64,000 nt of DNA from Aminobacter sp039907765 (GTDB taxonomy: Bacteria; Pseudomonadota; Alphaproteobacteria; Rhizobiales; Rhizobiaceae): contig NZ_JARDJI010000003.1 of assembly GCF_039907765.1 (NCBI RefSeq), forward strand, positions 62,001 to 126,000, written 5' to 3'. Made by a program: the position numbers and the translations under genes. The notes beneath the pieces are model-generated. The model was not told the DNA's origin, did no database searches, and saw only the letters and a program-made list of their open reading frames with translations. Position 1 is the first letter of the stretch. Each line of letters opens with the position of its first letter. This document shows positions 43,947 to 53,374 of this stretch, piece after piece.

Positions 43947-44849
43947 CTAGGTGGCCATGCGAGCACAGCCAGAGTCCCGCACGATGTCGAGCAGTCGCTT
44001 GAGCGCGGGATTGGGGTTGGTGTCCATCCAAACCGCATGTAGCGACAGGGCATTTCGGGCCACCAGCGGAACGAGGACGACCCCATCGGTGGCAGCGCGT
44101 AGGGAGGAGCCGACGACGATAGCCACACCAAACCCCATAGCCACCATGTTGATGAGATTGCATTGATCCACGCGATGCAGCTGTATGTTCGGGCTAACAG
44201 CCCACTTCGCCGCCCGGCGCATGAGGTGATCTTCAATTTCGGGTCCCGAGCCGCCGTCGCTAAGGATAAAGCGCTCTCGGCGAAGTTCTTCCAGGTTCAA
44301 TCTGCGCGCACCGGCAAGAGAATGAGATTTCGGCAAGACCGCGAGCATGCGTTCATTCCCCATATGCCGCGAGCGGAGCTCACCGTGTCCCGCGACCTTC
44401 GTCACAAATGCCACATCCACAGTGCGCTGCTGAACTGACGCACAGCTCGCGCTCGATGTGGCCTCGACAATCTCGACCGAGATACCTCCGTACCTTTCTC
44501 GAAACCTCTTAAATGCGTGACCCAAAAGGATGAATGGCACGCTGACGGCGATCGCAAGTTCGCCATGCTCGCCCCGCTGCAAAGCTCCAACACGCCGGGT
44601 GGCACGTCTGAAGTGATCGAAGCCCAGTGTGACTTCTTCCAAGAATCGATTGCCGGCCGGCGTTGGTCGTATTCCCGCATGCCCCCGCTCAAAGAGCTTT
44701 GCGCCGACACGATCCTCCAGGCTGCGGACGCTCCTACTCACTGTCGACTGCTGAACATTCAGCGCGGCCGCTGCACGGCGAAAGCTGCCATGCTCCGCCG
44801 ACGCGAAGGCATATTGGAACAACCGGAAATCCGGGACAATGGCAGGCAT
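43947..44849 (-). CDS. LysR-family transcriptional regulator
   Basis: This 300-residue LTTR has an N-terminal HTH (FQYAFASAEHGSFRRAAAAL, then VQQSTVSRSVRSLEDRVGA) and a substrate-binding domain ending in MDTNPNPALKRLLDIVRDSG. The start at 44849 has GGAGG 6 nt upstream and gives the usual LTTR length. The frame stays open to 45032, adding 61 residues that look partly protein-like, so an N-terminal extension cannot be excluded. LysR genes are often found behind trbI-DUF2274 in this ICE family and may regulate transfer. The 270 bp downstream (43676-43946) carry nothing recognisable. Confidence 0.85.
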   Translation of the reverse strand: MPAIVPDFRLFQYAFASAEHGSFRRAAAALNVQQSTVSRSVRSLEDRVGAKLFERGHAGIRPTPAGNRFLEEVTLGFDHFRRATRRVGALQRGEHGELAIAVSVPFILLGHAFKRFRERYGGISVEIVEATSSASCASVQQRTVDVAFVTKVAGHGELRSRHMGNERMLAVLPKSHSLAGARRLNLEELRRERFILSDGGSGPEIEDHLMRRAAKWAVSPNIQLHRVDQCNLINMVAMGFGVAIVVGSSLRAATDGVVLVPLVARNALSLHAVWMDTNPNPALKRLLDIVRDSGCARMAT

Positions 44850-45288
44850 GCCCGACCTCCGAGCTAGATGGGCGACGCCAGCAAAGTCAGTCTCCAAGCG
44901 ACGGGCTTCCCGTTCCTTCACCACCGAATTGGCCGCCCTTTGAGCGGTCAGGTGCTCATCGATCAGCTCCGCGAGGGTCTGTCGCCCGCTCTCTGTCCTC
45001 GTTTCAACCATTGCCGCCTCAGCTCCTTCCAAGCTGCCTTTTCCCTTTTTCCCGGAGCGGTTCTTCTGCCCCCGAAAGGAGCAGGAGCCCTCGCTCCTGC
45101 TCCTCGAGTTCGCGCGGAGCAGCGGGAGAGAGGGGACAAGCAGAAAACCGGAAGGGGAATCGCCCGCCCGTGGGGCAGCCGGAGATCTGCGATGCGCTGC
45201 ACCGGGTCGATAAAACGTTGATTAAGGACGAGAGCACGATAGGATACGAAGATGAGCGAAACGAATCGAAATCAGCGCCCGTAAGCTA
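44850..45288. other. Intergenic region between divergent lysR and rcgA-like genes
   Basis: The 439 bp are open in the LysR frame up to 45032. The rest contains an 11-bp perfect hairpin, GGAGCAGGAGC/GCTCCTGCTCC (45078-45103), without a T tract. The promoters of both divergent genes must lie here. Confidence 0.45.
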
Positions 45289-46893
45289 TTGTTTAAGAAC
45301 GGAAAGTTATTTCTCCCTCCGCCGCGAGACGGGAGTGATTTCAAAGAACTGTTCAAACGATTAGCCGCGGCGGGTGCGGGTCGGCCATTGGGCAAAGATG
45401 GATTTCCTGCAGGCCCATGGACACCCGAGCTTCTTGCCGAGGCGATTTCAAAGATTGATTCCAACCGGATTGGGGTCGATCTGCGAACGGTGCAGCTTTG
45501 GTTTCAAGAGAACGAGAAGGGAATCAGCACTGCCAATATTCGCTGGCTGGCAAGGGTTTTTGGCTGCGATGATCCGGTGGCGACCAGCGAATGGCAGATG
45601 GAGCTCAGTGCGGCGCAGTCGCGGTTAACGGCCAGGAGACGAGAATCTAAAAAAGAGGCAGGCACCATTGCGCCGACGTCTCCGGATGCGGCGCTGACTC
45701 CGGCCTTCGATGACGGGACAGGGTCTCCGGCTGAACTGGCCCGGGATACTGACGCCAGGGGGCCGGGTCGGCGTTTCAGCCTGGCGAGGCGATCGGAGGC
45801 GCTTTTCAGTCGCGGATCTCCCTTGAATCTACCGGCATCGGTGTTTGCGGGCATCACCGCCCTCGGGTTTTTGTCGTATATTACGGGCATACACAACGTG
45901 ACATATACCCGGGCGGATGGCGTCGTTAAGCAGGTCGGGTTTCTTTGGGCGGCGAACTGGATGTTCGTGTTCATGGTGTTCCTGCCGCTGTTTTTTGCCT
46001 TCGTGTCTGAGCTGGCGATCTTTTGGAAAGATGAAGGGCGCTCGAAGCTGGTAGGACACGGCGACCGGAAGGATAGCGACGATGCTTGGGCGCGCAACGT
46101 CGAAGCATCTTCCTATTCATATTGGGCGGTCTTTATGATTTGCGTGATGTTCGCCGGTCTTTTCCAGTGGATCGGCGTGTGCCTGATCCCGCTGCTGAAT
46201 GGCGGTGGTGAGTATGCGACGGATTGGGGCAAGATTGCGATTGTGCGGCCTGAGATCATATCGGCGCCCGTAGCGATCGTATTCACAGGGTTTGCGTATC
46301 TTTATATGTGCCTGTGCTTTTATCTTTTCTTCGCAGGCCTCATTTTGCTCTATACGGTCGTCGATGATCTTTGGAGAATTGGAGAGGCATCGAAAGACCA
46401 GCCGGAGGTGGATTACAAAAGCGAGCTGAATGAAGCTGGCTTCAGGGTGATGCGATGGATTTTCCGGTGTACTGTTCTGGGCATTCTGATCGCCACTGTT
46501 ATGAAACTTCAAAGCTCCTACCTGGCATCGAATGGAACGAATATTGTGGCCTGGCTGGTCGGCGATCTGTCTTCCGCCTGGTATGAGCACGACGACGCGA
46601 GCAATGGATTCAGCTACAGACTGCCGACGCAATACAGCAGCCTTCTTATCGTCATGTCGACCTGTTTTGTTTTTCTGTATGGCGCAATCCGTTTAGGCGT
46701 CGGGAGCCGGCTTCATGTACCTTTGTGGAAGATGTCGGCCGTCGTAGCGTTGCTCGTTGCCGGCTATTTGCTGATCGGTGCATTTGCCGGGTTCTCGATC
46801 CTTCTGGGCGCCGGAGTGCTGTTCGCGATATACGGCCTGTTTGATCCATGGTTTGGGCGATGGCAAACGAGTGAGTCGCAGAGTGTTGCATAG
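45289..46893 (+). CDS. RcgA-like putative transporter/membrane protein
   Basis: This 534-residue protein has a soluble N-terminal part with an HTH-like segment (residues 35-90: DLRTVQLWFQENEKGISTA, then NIRWLARVFGCDD), a linker, and about eight transmembrane helices from residue 185 onward. The combination, followed by an alpha/beta hydrolase, resembles the RcgA/RcgR pair described on rhizobial conjugative plasmids. I am fairly but not fully sure of that name. The HTH-membrane fusion suggests a signal-responsive membrane regulator rather than a simple transporter. Confidence 0.6.
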   Translation: MFKNGKLFLPPPRDGSDFKELFKRLAAAGAGRPLGKDGFPAGPWTPELLAEAISKIDSNRIGVDLRTVQLWFQENEKGISTANIRWLARVFGCDDPVATSEWQMELSAAQSRLTARRRESKKEAGTIAPTSPDAALTPAFDDGTGSPAELARDTDARGPGRRFSLARRSEALFSRGSPLNLPASVFAGITALGFLSYITGIHNVTYTRADGVVKQVGFLWAANWMFVFMVFLPLFFAFVSELAIFWKDEGRSKLVGHGDRKDSDDAWARNVEASSYSYWAVFMICVMFAGLFQWIGVCLIPLLNGGGEYATDWGKIAIVRPEIISAPVAIVFTGFAYLYMCLCFYLFFAGLILLYTVVDDLWRIGEASKDQPEVDYKSELNEAGFRVMRWIFRCTVLGILIATVMKLQSSYLASNGTNIVAWLVGDLSSAWYEHDDASNGFSYRLPTQYSSLLIVMSTCFVFLYGAIRLGVGSRLHVPLWKMSAVVALLVAGYLLIGAFAGFSILLGAGVLFAIYGLFDPWFGRWQTSESQSVA

Positions 46894-47881
46894 CTGGCTT
46901 GATCACTGGGATGAGCAGCGGGCGCGGCGCGGCGAGGAAGGGAAGAAAGCATCGGATTTCGTCCTTGATCCGGAGCGCGCCTTTCCGGGCGCGAAGAAGG
47001 CAGCAAGCATCGAGGAGTTTTGCATTCTTGCGGATAGTGCGCTGGCTGATCCAGCCTTCTTCGATGTGCCGACCGGGAGCGGCCAGGGATTTGAAAGGGA
47101 AGAGGGGTGGCTCAGATTTCCGTCGGGCATTTCAACTGACATCGAAGCGAACAATGTAGTCTGGGCGAAAATCACAGAGAGCGGGTCGCTCGATCGGGCG
47201 ATGGTGGTTTTTCACCACTGGAATGCAAGCGCGCGGAATCGCAAGATTGCCAATTTCTTCTCATTGCTTGGCGTCACGGTTGTCGAGATCGCCATGCCTT
47301 ATCATTTCGAGCGCAGCCGTCCTGGCTCCGCCCATGCCGATTACATGCTCAGCCCGAATCTCGGCCGGACGATCCAGTCTGTAAGGCAGGCCGTATGGGA
47401 CGGACGAAAACTCATAGCTTGGCTGAAGAGCCAGGGCTACCGGGAGCTTTCGGTTCTGGGTATGAGCTTAGGTTCCTGGGTCGCAGGGTTGATCGCTGCG
47501 CACGATCCGGCTGTGACGAAAGCCTCGCTGTTTCTGGCCGGGGGAAGTCTTGCGGATATGGTTTGGACGGGTCGCGCGACACGATCGATACGTGCCAGCC
47601 TTGGGACCGAGATTGAGCTTGCCGATCTCAGAAGGGCCTGGGGGCCACTTGACCTGGAGAACCACGCGCATGGTCTGGCGCGGCCTGGTCTCGATCTTCA
47701 GCTTGTGCTGGCCTGGAGGGACAAGGTGGTGTTGCCAGAGCTGTCGCAGAGATTCATCCGGAGGCTGAAGGACGCCGGGGCTAGGCCAGATATTCTGGAA
47801 TTGAACTGCGGCCACTATTCCCTCGCCATGCCGCCTTATGTTTTGTTCGCCGGTTTGAGCTTGAAGCGGTTTCTGTCGTGA
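46871..47881 (+). CDS. RcgR-like alpha/beta hydrolase (putative lactone hydrolase)
   Basis: This protein of about 336 residues starts from GTG 46871 (or GTG 46883), overlapping the upstream gene, so the two are coupled. It has an alpha/beta hydrolase fold with nucleophile elbow SVLGMSLGSWVAGL and a catalytic His in LNCGHYSLAMPPY. The acid is probably in the VLAWRDKVVLPELS segment. RcgR-type proteins are annotated as putative quorum-lactone hydrolases. That would link this ICE to quorum-sensing control, but no substrate is known. Confidence 0.65.
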   Translation: MSRRVLHSWLDHWDEQRARRGEEGKKASDFVLDPERAFPGAKKAASIEEFCILADSALADPAFFDVPTGSGQGFEREEGWLRFPSGISTDIEANNVVWAKITESGSLDRAMVVFHHWNASARNRKIANFFSLLGVTVVEIAMPYHFERSRPGSAHADYMLSPNLGRTIQSVRQAVWDGRKLIAWLKSQGYRELSVLGMSLGSWVAGLIAAHDPAVTKASLFLAGGSLADMVWTGRATRSIRASLGTEIELADLRRAWGPLDLENHAHGLARPGLDLQLVLAWRDKVVLPELSQRFIRRLKDAGARPDILELNCGHYSLAMPPYVLFAGLSLKRFLS

Positions 47882-48048
47882 GCTGAGAAGTTGGTCCGGC
47901 GAGCATGAGCTTGTGCACGCCAGCAACGTCGGAATTCCATGACTGCCGGCAGCAACACGGCGTGCTAAGGTGCGAAGCGTCAGAGTCATCATTTTCCCAC
48001 AAGTGAACGGAACGACCGAGCGACGAACGACCACTGGGCACCGCTATG

Positions 48049-48252
48049 TCATTGCGGGACCTTTGTAATTTCAAGTGGCCGGGCAAAGGAACGTCTTGCC
48101 CGATACCAGATCGACAATCTCGACGCGGGCGCGCGGTCGGCAAGGGCGGGTCTGCAAAGGGCAGAGAAAGCGTCGGCGTCTACCACAAACATGAAGCGCA
48201 ATTCGGCGGCGGTTAAGATCAGGCCGGCTGTATCGTCCATTTCTTGGGTCAT
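48049..48252 (-). CDS. Small hypothetical protein, third gene of the PLD module
   Basis: This 67-residue ORF starts with an ATGA overlap at the stop of the PLD-like gene (MTQEMDDTAGLILTAAELRF). No domain was recognised. The coupling suggests it is translated with the two large upstream genes. The C-terminal part is arginine-rich and could be non-native. Confidence 0.5.
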   Translation of the reverse strand: MTQEMDDTAGLILTAAELRFMFVVDADAFSALCRPALADRAPASRLSIWYRARRSFARPLEITKVPQ

Positions 48253-50708
48253 GATTGTCCTGCGGCAGACCGGAGGGAAACGGCGGCGGCCCTGTGGCCG
48301 GCCTTCATCCGGTCGGGGTTCACTTTGAGGAGCTGGGAAAATCTCTGGCTCAAGGCATCGAAGGTTTTCATGACGCGCGCATCGAAAAACTCATCCTGCC
48401 TCAACCCGGTCTGCACATAGATGGCGGTTCCGAGCTTCTGGAACGCGGCCATCAGGGCCTTGTATTCCCCGATCTGCCCACCGGCCTCCAAAATGGCCTG
48501 AATCGACCAGAGGCATCCGGCCCAGCATTCCAGAATGTCGTCGGGAATCTGATCGTAGTAGTCTTCGATGACCAGCCGCCGGACGGGCGGTGCGGCTCCG
48601 CCGAAGTAAGCAAACAGGCACTTTCCCAGAAGGCGCGGCCAGGCACCGTTAGTGTCGCCGGATGCGGGAAGCACATGAAGCGGGCTCGCCGGCCTCGTCT
48701 GCCCATCCCATCCTGCCGCCAGGATCACCATCAGCATGGCGCGCAAGCGGAGCAGGTCTATGGCCGTAAGTTGGGCCTTGTCGGCGATCTGCTTTTGAAG
48801 ATTGGCGACCGCGCCGATCAGCTGATCCCGGTTGGCGCGGCGCTGTTGCGTGCGCCGCTGTTCCATCTGCCGCTCAAGGTCCGGGTCTGCGGACGGTGGT
48901 TTGGGCGCATCGGGAGCCGGTGTGAAATCCTCCCCCGCTTCGAGCGCCTTGGTTGCATCCGCCACATCGTCGCCGAGATCAAAAGCCGCCGTGATGCCTT
49001 CGGAATCGGCATTCCCGTCAGGGTCGAGCGACGGGCCGTTCAGTGCAAGAATCCGGTTGAGGAAACCCCGGATGTAAGAAAGGTTGGTGCCGCTGAGACT
49101 GTCGCGTGACAGGGCGCCAGTATCGGAGCGCAGCTGCCGCCCGGCAACAAAGCTCTCATAGTTCAGCGTCGCGTATGCCACCGATTGGTCGGGCTCGCTG
49201 GAAGTGCGAGTCGGCTTCTGGCGCTTGATGGGCGCTCCCTGGCGCAGGGCCGTGTCGGCCGCCTCCAGTTCACTGAGCGTTTCCAGGAGCCACAGGCTCA
49301 CGTCGGTTTCGCCGTCGAGCATGGCAAGCGCCGCATCGACACGCTTGGTGCGCGGGTCGCGGACCGCTGCGCGCAGCGCGTCGCGTATCAAAATGACGGC
49401 GGGCGCAGAGAGATTTCCGTCGGTATACCGCAGGCGGGCGAATGAAGGACGGTCAGAATCGGCAACGGCCAGCCGGTATCGCCGCTCGCTGGTTTCGGTG
49501 GACGGCAAAGGGTGCAGCGTGACGGCCACGATCTCGCCGCCGACATTGAGAAATTCAAGCTGGCTGTCATCCACGTTCGCGCCTTCCGGCGGACGCCATG
49601 TCAGCGTGTCAAACAGGCAGGAGAACCGGCCCGGATTGCGCGCTGAAAGATCATTGAGAGGGATCGGTTCGTCCGGGGGTATCGAGGCAATCGCGGTCCT
49701 GTCGATGGGGGGCGCTTCCAGTGCCGCCGCGAGACCCAGCTTCTCGATCACTGCATTCGGCGGCAGCGCACGATACAGGCACGCTTCCTCGTTGATCCCC
49801 GCGAAGCTCGTATTGCCCAGTGCGGCCACGGTACAGTTCGCGCTGCCATAGAGAACATGATCGGCCTGCGCCGTCTGGACGATAATCAGTTTCGCGTGGA
49901 CAAAGCGGTTTTCATCCGGGGCCTTGAAGTTCCGCAGGCTGATCGGCCATGACTGGTCCAGCGCATCTGGCGGAAAAACGTGGCGGCCTTCATCAAGAAG
50001 AATGACAGCCTCGGCAACGGCCGTTGCATCGACAAGGTGGTTGATCGCTGCCAGATCGTCGTCCCAATAGGGGCTGACGACGATAAGCCGTTCGGCCTTC
50101 TCGTCTCCGATAGCCGCCAGAAACTGGCCGGCAATCCCCTGGGAACCGCCCGAAGCAATGAAGGCCGCGTGGGTGCCATCCTTGAGGGTGACGATCCCCG
50201 GCGTGGGACCGTCTTCCATCAACCACGGCGTCCGCGTGCGCATCCAGTCTATCTGCTGCTGGATGCCGGGATCGCGGTCATCCAGAAACCTCGTGAGATA
50301 CCGGAAGGCGGCGTTCACAAGCTGACGCTCGCCCGACGGCTCGGCGGCGCATTCCACCACGCCGGCAATTTCCAGATTGCCAGCGAGGCCAGCCGAGGTC
50401 GTATTTGCAGAACTGACAATCATGCGACCGCCGGACCTTCCCAGCTGCAACGCGACCTTCGGATGAAAGACGCCTTTCGCCGTCGCGCCTGTTACTGTGT
50501 AAAGCCGGCCGGCGTGACGCGGCAGCGAAGAATTGCCGTCCAATGCCAGCGACAGCATGCGATCATCGACAATTAGCAAATTGTTGTGGCAGCCAGCTCC
50601 CCGTGCACGCGAAAAAATGACGTTCTCATAGGCGTCGAAATCTACGCCGAACGTCGTCACCAGACAGGTGTGAAAGCCGCTCTTGCCGAAGTACTCATAG
50701 AGTTTCAT
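48249..50708 (-). CDS. Phospholipase D-like protein with two HKD motifs
   Basis: This 819-residue protein has an N-terminal half with two complete HxK...SxN motifs: His82/Lys84 (VFHPKVALQL) with Ser100/Asn102 (VSSANTT), and His271/Lys273 (FVHAKLIIVQ) with Ser289/Asn291 (YGSANCT). Together they would form one PLD active site of the phospholipase/nuclease type. Residues 330-600 and the helical C-terminal region (about 600-819) are unrecognised. PLD nuclease domains occur in restriction and anti-phage systems. It overlaps the gene upstream by 4 bp, so it is coupled to the 524-residue protein. Confidence 0.75.
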   Translation of the reverse strand: MKLYEYFGKSGFHTCLVTTFGVDFDAYENVIFSRARGAGCHNNLLIVDDRMLSLALDGNSSLPRHAGRLYTVTGATAKGVFHPKVALQLGRSGGRMIVSSANTTSAGLAGNLEIAGVVECAAEPSGERQLVNAAFRYLTRFLDDRDPGIQQQIDWMRTRTPWLMEDGPTPGIVTLKDGTHAAFIASGGSQGIAGQFLAAIGDEKAERLIVVSPYWDDDLAAINHLVDATAVAEAVILLDEGRHVFPPDALDQSWPISLRNFKAPDENRFVHAKLIIVQTAQADHVLYGSANCTVAALGNTSFAGINEEACLYRALPPNAVIEKLGLAAALEAPPIDRTAIASIPPDEPIPLNDLSARNPGRFSCLFDTLTWRPPEGANVDDSQLEFLNVGGEIVAVTLHPLPSTETSERRYRLAVADSDRPSFARLRYTDGNLSAPAVILIRDALRAAVRDPRTKRVDAALAMLDGETDVSLWLLETLSELEAADTALRQGAPIKRQKPTRTSSEPDQSVAYATLNYESFVAGRQLRSDTGALSRDSLSGTNLSYIRGFLNRILALNGPSLDPDGNADSEGITAAFDLGDDVADATKALEAGEDFTPAPDAPKPPSADPDLERQMEQRRTQQRRANRDQLIGAVANLQKQIADKAQLTAIDLLRLRAMLMVILAAGWDGQTRPASPLHVLPASGDTNGAWPRLLGKCLFAYFGGAAPPVRRLVIEDYYDQIPDDILECWAGCLWSIQAILEAGGQIGEYKALMAAFQKLGTAIYVQTGLRQDEFFDARVMKTFDALSQRFSQLLKVNPDRMKAGHRAAAVSLRSAAGQS

Positions 50709-52279
50709 GGCGACCCCATTAGGGCCTTGCCCTGGACAGTGAGGCCCTGATCGGCGATTAGGTGAAGGTCTTCAAGGAAGGTGATGGCGGGACCAAGCCG
50801 GGGATTGGTGAGAACCGGCCCGCTCTGCGCGCGCGGGCGAACCCGTCCGTCATCGACTTCGAATAGGAAGGTGTAGTCGTTCTGGTATCTGAATTTCCGG
50901 TGCGCGACCCATAGATGGCGCTTGATGACCCGTTCCTCGATGATCCGGGCGATCATGCGAGTGAACGGTTCGTCCTTCCTCGCATTGAGGAATGGCATTT
51001 CAGTTACGAGGGAATGAAATCCCTCCCCATTGAGCTGACCTAGCTCCGTCTGCATGGCGGCGCTGACAGTCTCCGAGCGTCCCAGGACGGCGGCGAGCAG
51101 TTTTAGCGCGGCCCATGCCGCCTCCGCCGTCGTCTTCTGGTTGGCACCGGCGGTGGCGTTGATCGCTTCGGTCAGCTTGCGTTCCGCAGCCGGACTTCCA
51201 CCATTGGCGTTTTCGGCCGGCGGCGAGCCATCGAGAAAATCCCGCCATGTCTCTGGCCAACTCGGCGCGGCCTCCGAGATGGAGGATACGGCGTCGGCGA
51301 TCAGCCGGTTAAGCCCAACGCCCGCTGGAAAGTCCTCAAGGGCGTCGAGGCAGAATTTCAGGAGTGTTTCGTAGCTGTAGTGAAGAAGGTCGTTGGCCTG
51401 ATAGACCGCCCACCGAAGCCGCTGTTGTTCGAGCACCGGATTGCCGACCTTGAACTTCTCGTCGTTGGGGCTTGCCCCTGCATACAGGAGCCATCTCGCG
51501 CTCCCAACATCGGGACCTTCGTGAAGGTGCGCGGCGGCCTGGAGCAGCAGCTGCAAGGTTTGGCGACGAGACAGGTCGGCGGGCCGTTGCAGCGGACCCG
51601 ACGCAAAGAGCAGGTCCTGGTAAAGCCGACGCTCGCCGCTGTCGGCCGGTATGGATGACGGCGTCAGCGGGGAGAAATCATCAAGGTCGGTGCGGGTGAC
51701 GACACCGCTCTGTATCGTGTCGAAGAAGCGCTCCGCCAGCGGGCCAGCAGATTCTTCAAAGGCTTTTCCAAGCGCCTCTCCAAACTCGGGGCTTGGAACG
51801 GGAATCTGGTGATCTTTGGCAACGGCGTAGACGCCAATCTCAAAAAGCTGACTGGCGTAGGCCGCGCCGTAAGCGCCCCATGCCTGCTGTAGGTAGGGCG
51901 CGCCGTCGCTGCCGGGGTCGGCGTGAGGCGCAAACTCCACGACGGATTCCTGATCCGAATCCAGCTTCCGCTGCGCCCACAGGACACCGGCCATGCCGCC
52001 TTCATCGCCGCGCCTCTGGGCGGCGAGGGCATAAACGGCCTCGGCGCGCCGCACGAATTTCTGCCATGTCTTCGGGTTCGTATCGCCGACGCGGCGCGCG
52101 TAGGTCGATGCAAGCCAAGCATAGAGGCCGTAATAACGGATGCGCAGCGTCACGTTGCTGATGCCGGGCAGCAGACGCTGATAAAGATTGATGCTGCTGT
52201 TCTGCATCCCGAGCGGGTCGAGACCGCTCTTTTTCTTGTAGTCGGTCCAGTCGGGATAAGCGGGGAGTTCAGCGGACAC
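50705..52279 (-). CDS. Large helical protein of unknown family, partner of the PLD-like protein
   Basis: This 524-residue protein is predicted mostly helical, with a conserved-looking N-terminus: LDPLGMQNSSINLYQRLLPG then LRIRYYGLYAWLASTYARR. It has no signal peptide or membrane segment and I see no nuclease or ATPase motif. It is the first gene of a three-gene operon with 4-bp overlaps. The location next to a tRNA-Arg integration site and the PLD partner suggest a defence or DNA-processing module. The function is not known. Confidence 0.7.
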   Translation of the reverse strand: MSAELPAYPDWTDYKKKSGLDPLGMQNSSINLYQRLLPGISNVTLRIRYYGLYAWLASTYARRVGDTNPKTWQKFVRRAEAVYALAAQRRGDEGGMAGVLWAQRKLDSDQESVVEFAPHADPGSDGAPYLQQAWGAYGAAYASQLFEIGVYAVAKDHQIPVPSPEFGEALGKAFEESAGPLAERFFDTIQSGVVTRTDLDDFSPLTPSSIPADSGERRLYQDLLFASGPLQRPADLSRRQTLQLLLQAAAHLHEGPDVGSARWLLYAGASPNDEKFKVGNPVLEQQRLRWAVYQANDLLHYSYETLLKFCLDALEDFPAGVGLNRLIADAVSSISEAAPSWPETWRDFLDGSPPAENANGGSPAAERKLTEAINATAGANQKTTAEAAWAALKLLAAVLGRSETVSAAMQTELGQLNGEGFHSLVTEMPFLNARKDEPFTRMIARIIEERVIKRHLWVAHRKFRYQNDYTFLFEVDDGRVRPRAQSGPVLTNPRLGPAITFLEDLHLIADQGLTVQGKALMGSP

Positions 52280-52573
52280 GTTGAGTCATGCCGCGATGGC
52301 GGTTGTTCAGGTGTGTCACAGTTATCATTCAGCGAGCCCCCACTTTCTGGAAAATAGCTAAGCATATTCAAGAACGTAAGCACGGAAGAACCGCTGACCG
52401 CAATGCGTTTTGCTGTCTATTCCTGCGACGGCGTCCGCTGGGGGCGTAGGCCGTCTATGGCAGGCTTCTCCAGCTCCGGCTCGCCCGCGACGGCGCGGTC
52501 AAGGAATCTGTCGCACTCGCGCTCCTGCGCTTTCCTTAGAGCGGCGAGCCAGTGGTCCTGTGAGCCCGGAAGC

Positions 52574-52791
52574 CGGATCACGGAAGACAAGATTGCCGCC
52601 TTCGTCGAAACGATGCGCGGCAACGTGCTGTCAGGCGATACGCCGTTTCGCCGCGCCTGGCTGCGCTCGATTATCGACGGCGTCGAGGTGGACGACACGG
52701 AATCCGTATTCACGGAAGGCGGACAGTTCTGGAGCGTCTGGTGATGGGTGGCGGCGCGGCTCCGGCAGGAGTGCCTAGTTTTGTTCGTAAA
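52574..52791 (+). pseudogene. C-terminal remnant of a large serine recombinase
   Basis: RITEDKIAAFVETMRGNVLS, followed by RAWLRSIIDGVEVDDTE, is the end of a site-specific serine recombinase of the resolvase/invertase superfamily. Near 52700 one base is missing (ACGGAATCC where ACGGAAATCC is expected), and the frame after it gives IRIHGRRTVLERL and then VPSFVRKWRT, running straight into the tRNA-Arg gene. The catalytic domain is absent. The C-terminus merging with the tRNA indicates a recombinase gene placed right at its attachment site. Confidence 0.72.
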
Positions 52792-52868
52792 TGGCGCACC
52801 CAACAGGATTCGAACCTGTGGCCTCCACCTTCGGAGGGTGGCGCTCTATCCAGCTGAGCTATGGGTGC
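52792..52868 (-). tRNA. tRNA-Arg (anticodon CCG)
   Basis: This 77-nt gene has an encoded CCA end. The acceptor stem is GCACCCA/TGGGTGC, the anticodon loop is CTCCGAA within the CCACC/GGTGG stem, and the T loop is TTCGAAT within ACAGG/CCTGT. All arms pair properly, so it should be functional. It lies between the recombinase remnant and the tRNA fragment at 53116 and is the probable attachment site. Confidence 0.95.
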
Positions 52869-53115
52869 ATCGATATTCAGATAGTGCCCGAGATCAAGCA
52901 GGGTCAATCCCGAAACTAGGTAATGGATGCGGCTGACTCACAGCGGGCCAACCCCGCCAATCGTCGCCGTTCGTTCTCTACAACCTCCTTCCAGTTTGCT
53001 TCCGCGGTGCTTCCGTGACCTCAGAAGCCGTTTCCCTGTTTCTTCCGAGCTCCACCAAAACTTTGGTTTCACTCTACTTTTTTCGCACCCGCGCCTCCCA
53101 AAAAGAGCTTGCGTA

Positions 53116-53158
<43 letters not shown>

Positions 53159-53374
53159 TCGTCCACGGCAGACCGCGAACCACGCCCGGCGCGCCGGACG
53201 ACGCAGCCGTCATAGCCGAAGCCGTCGCCCGCTTCAACGGGGAAGTGGAAAGTGGGGTGCTCCGGACACGGCGAGCGAAGTCCGGGCACCAAGGGCAGCG
53301 GCGGCTAGCGGCTTTTCGACTGGCGAGGCGAAGGCCTGCTGGCGATCGGGGCGTCGCTTGTGTATCGGGGAGGC

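Noticed and set aside
44850..45032. 61-residue N-terminal extension of the LysR regulator
   Set aside because: The strong GGAGG before ATG 44849 and the normal LTTR length favour the shorter protein, although the extension is in frame.
52748..52936. ORFs running through the tRNA-Arg gene (RIRTCGLHL-type peptides)
   Set aside because: Typical false ORFs from translating a tRNA gene and its flanks.
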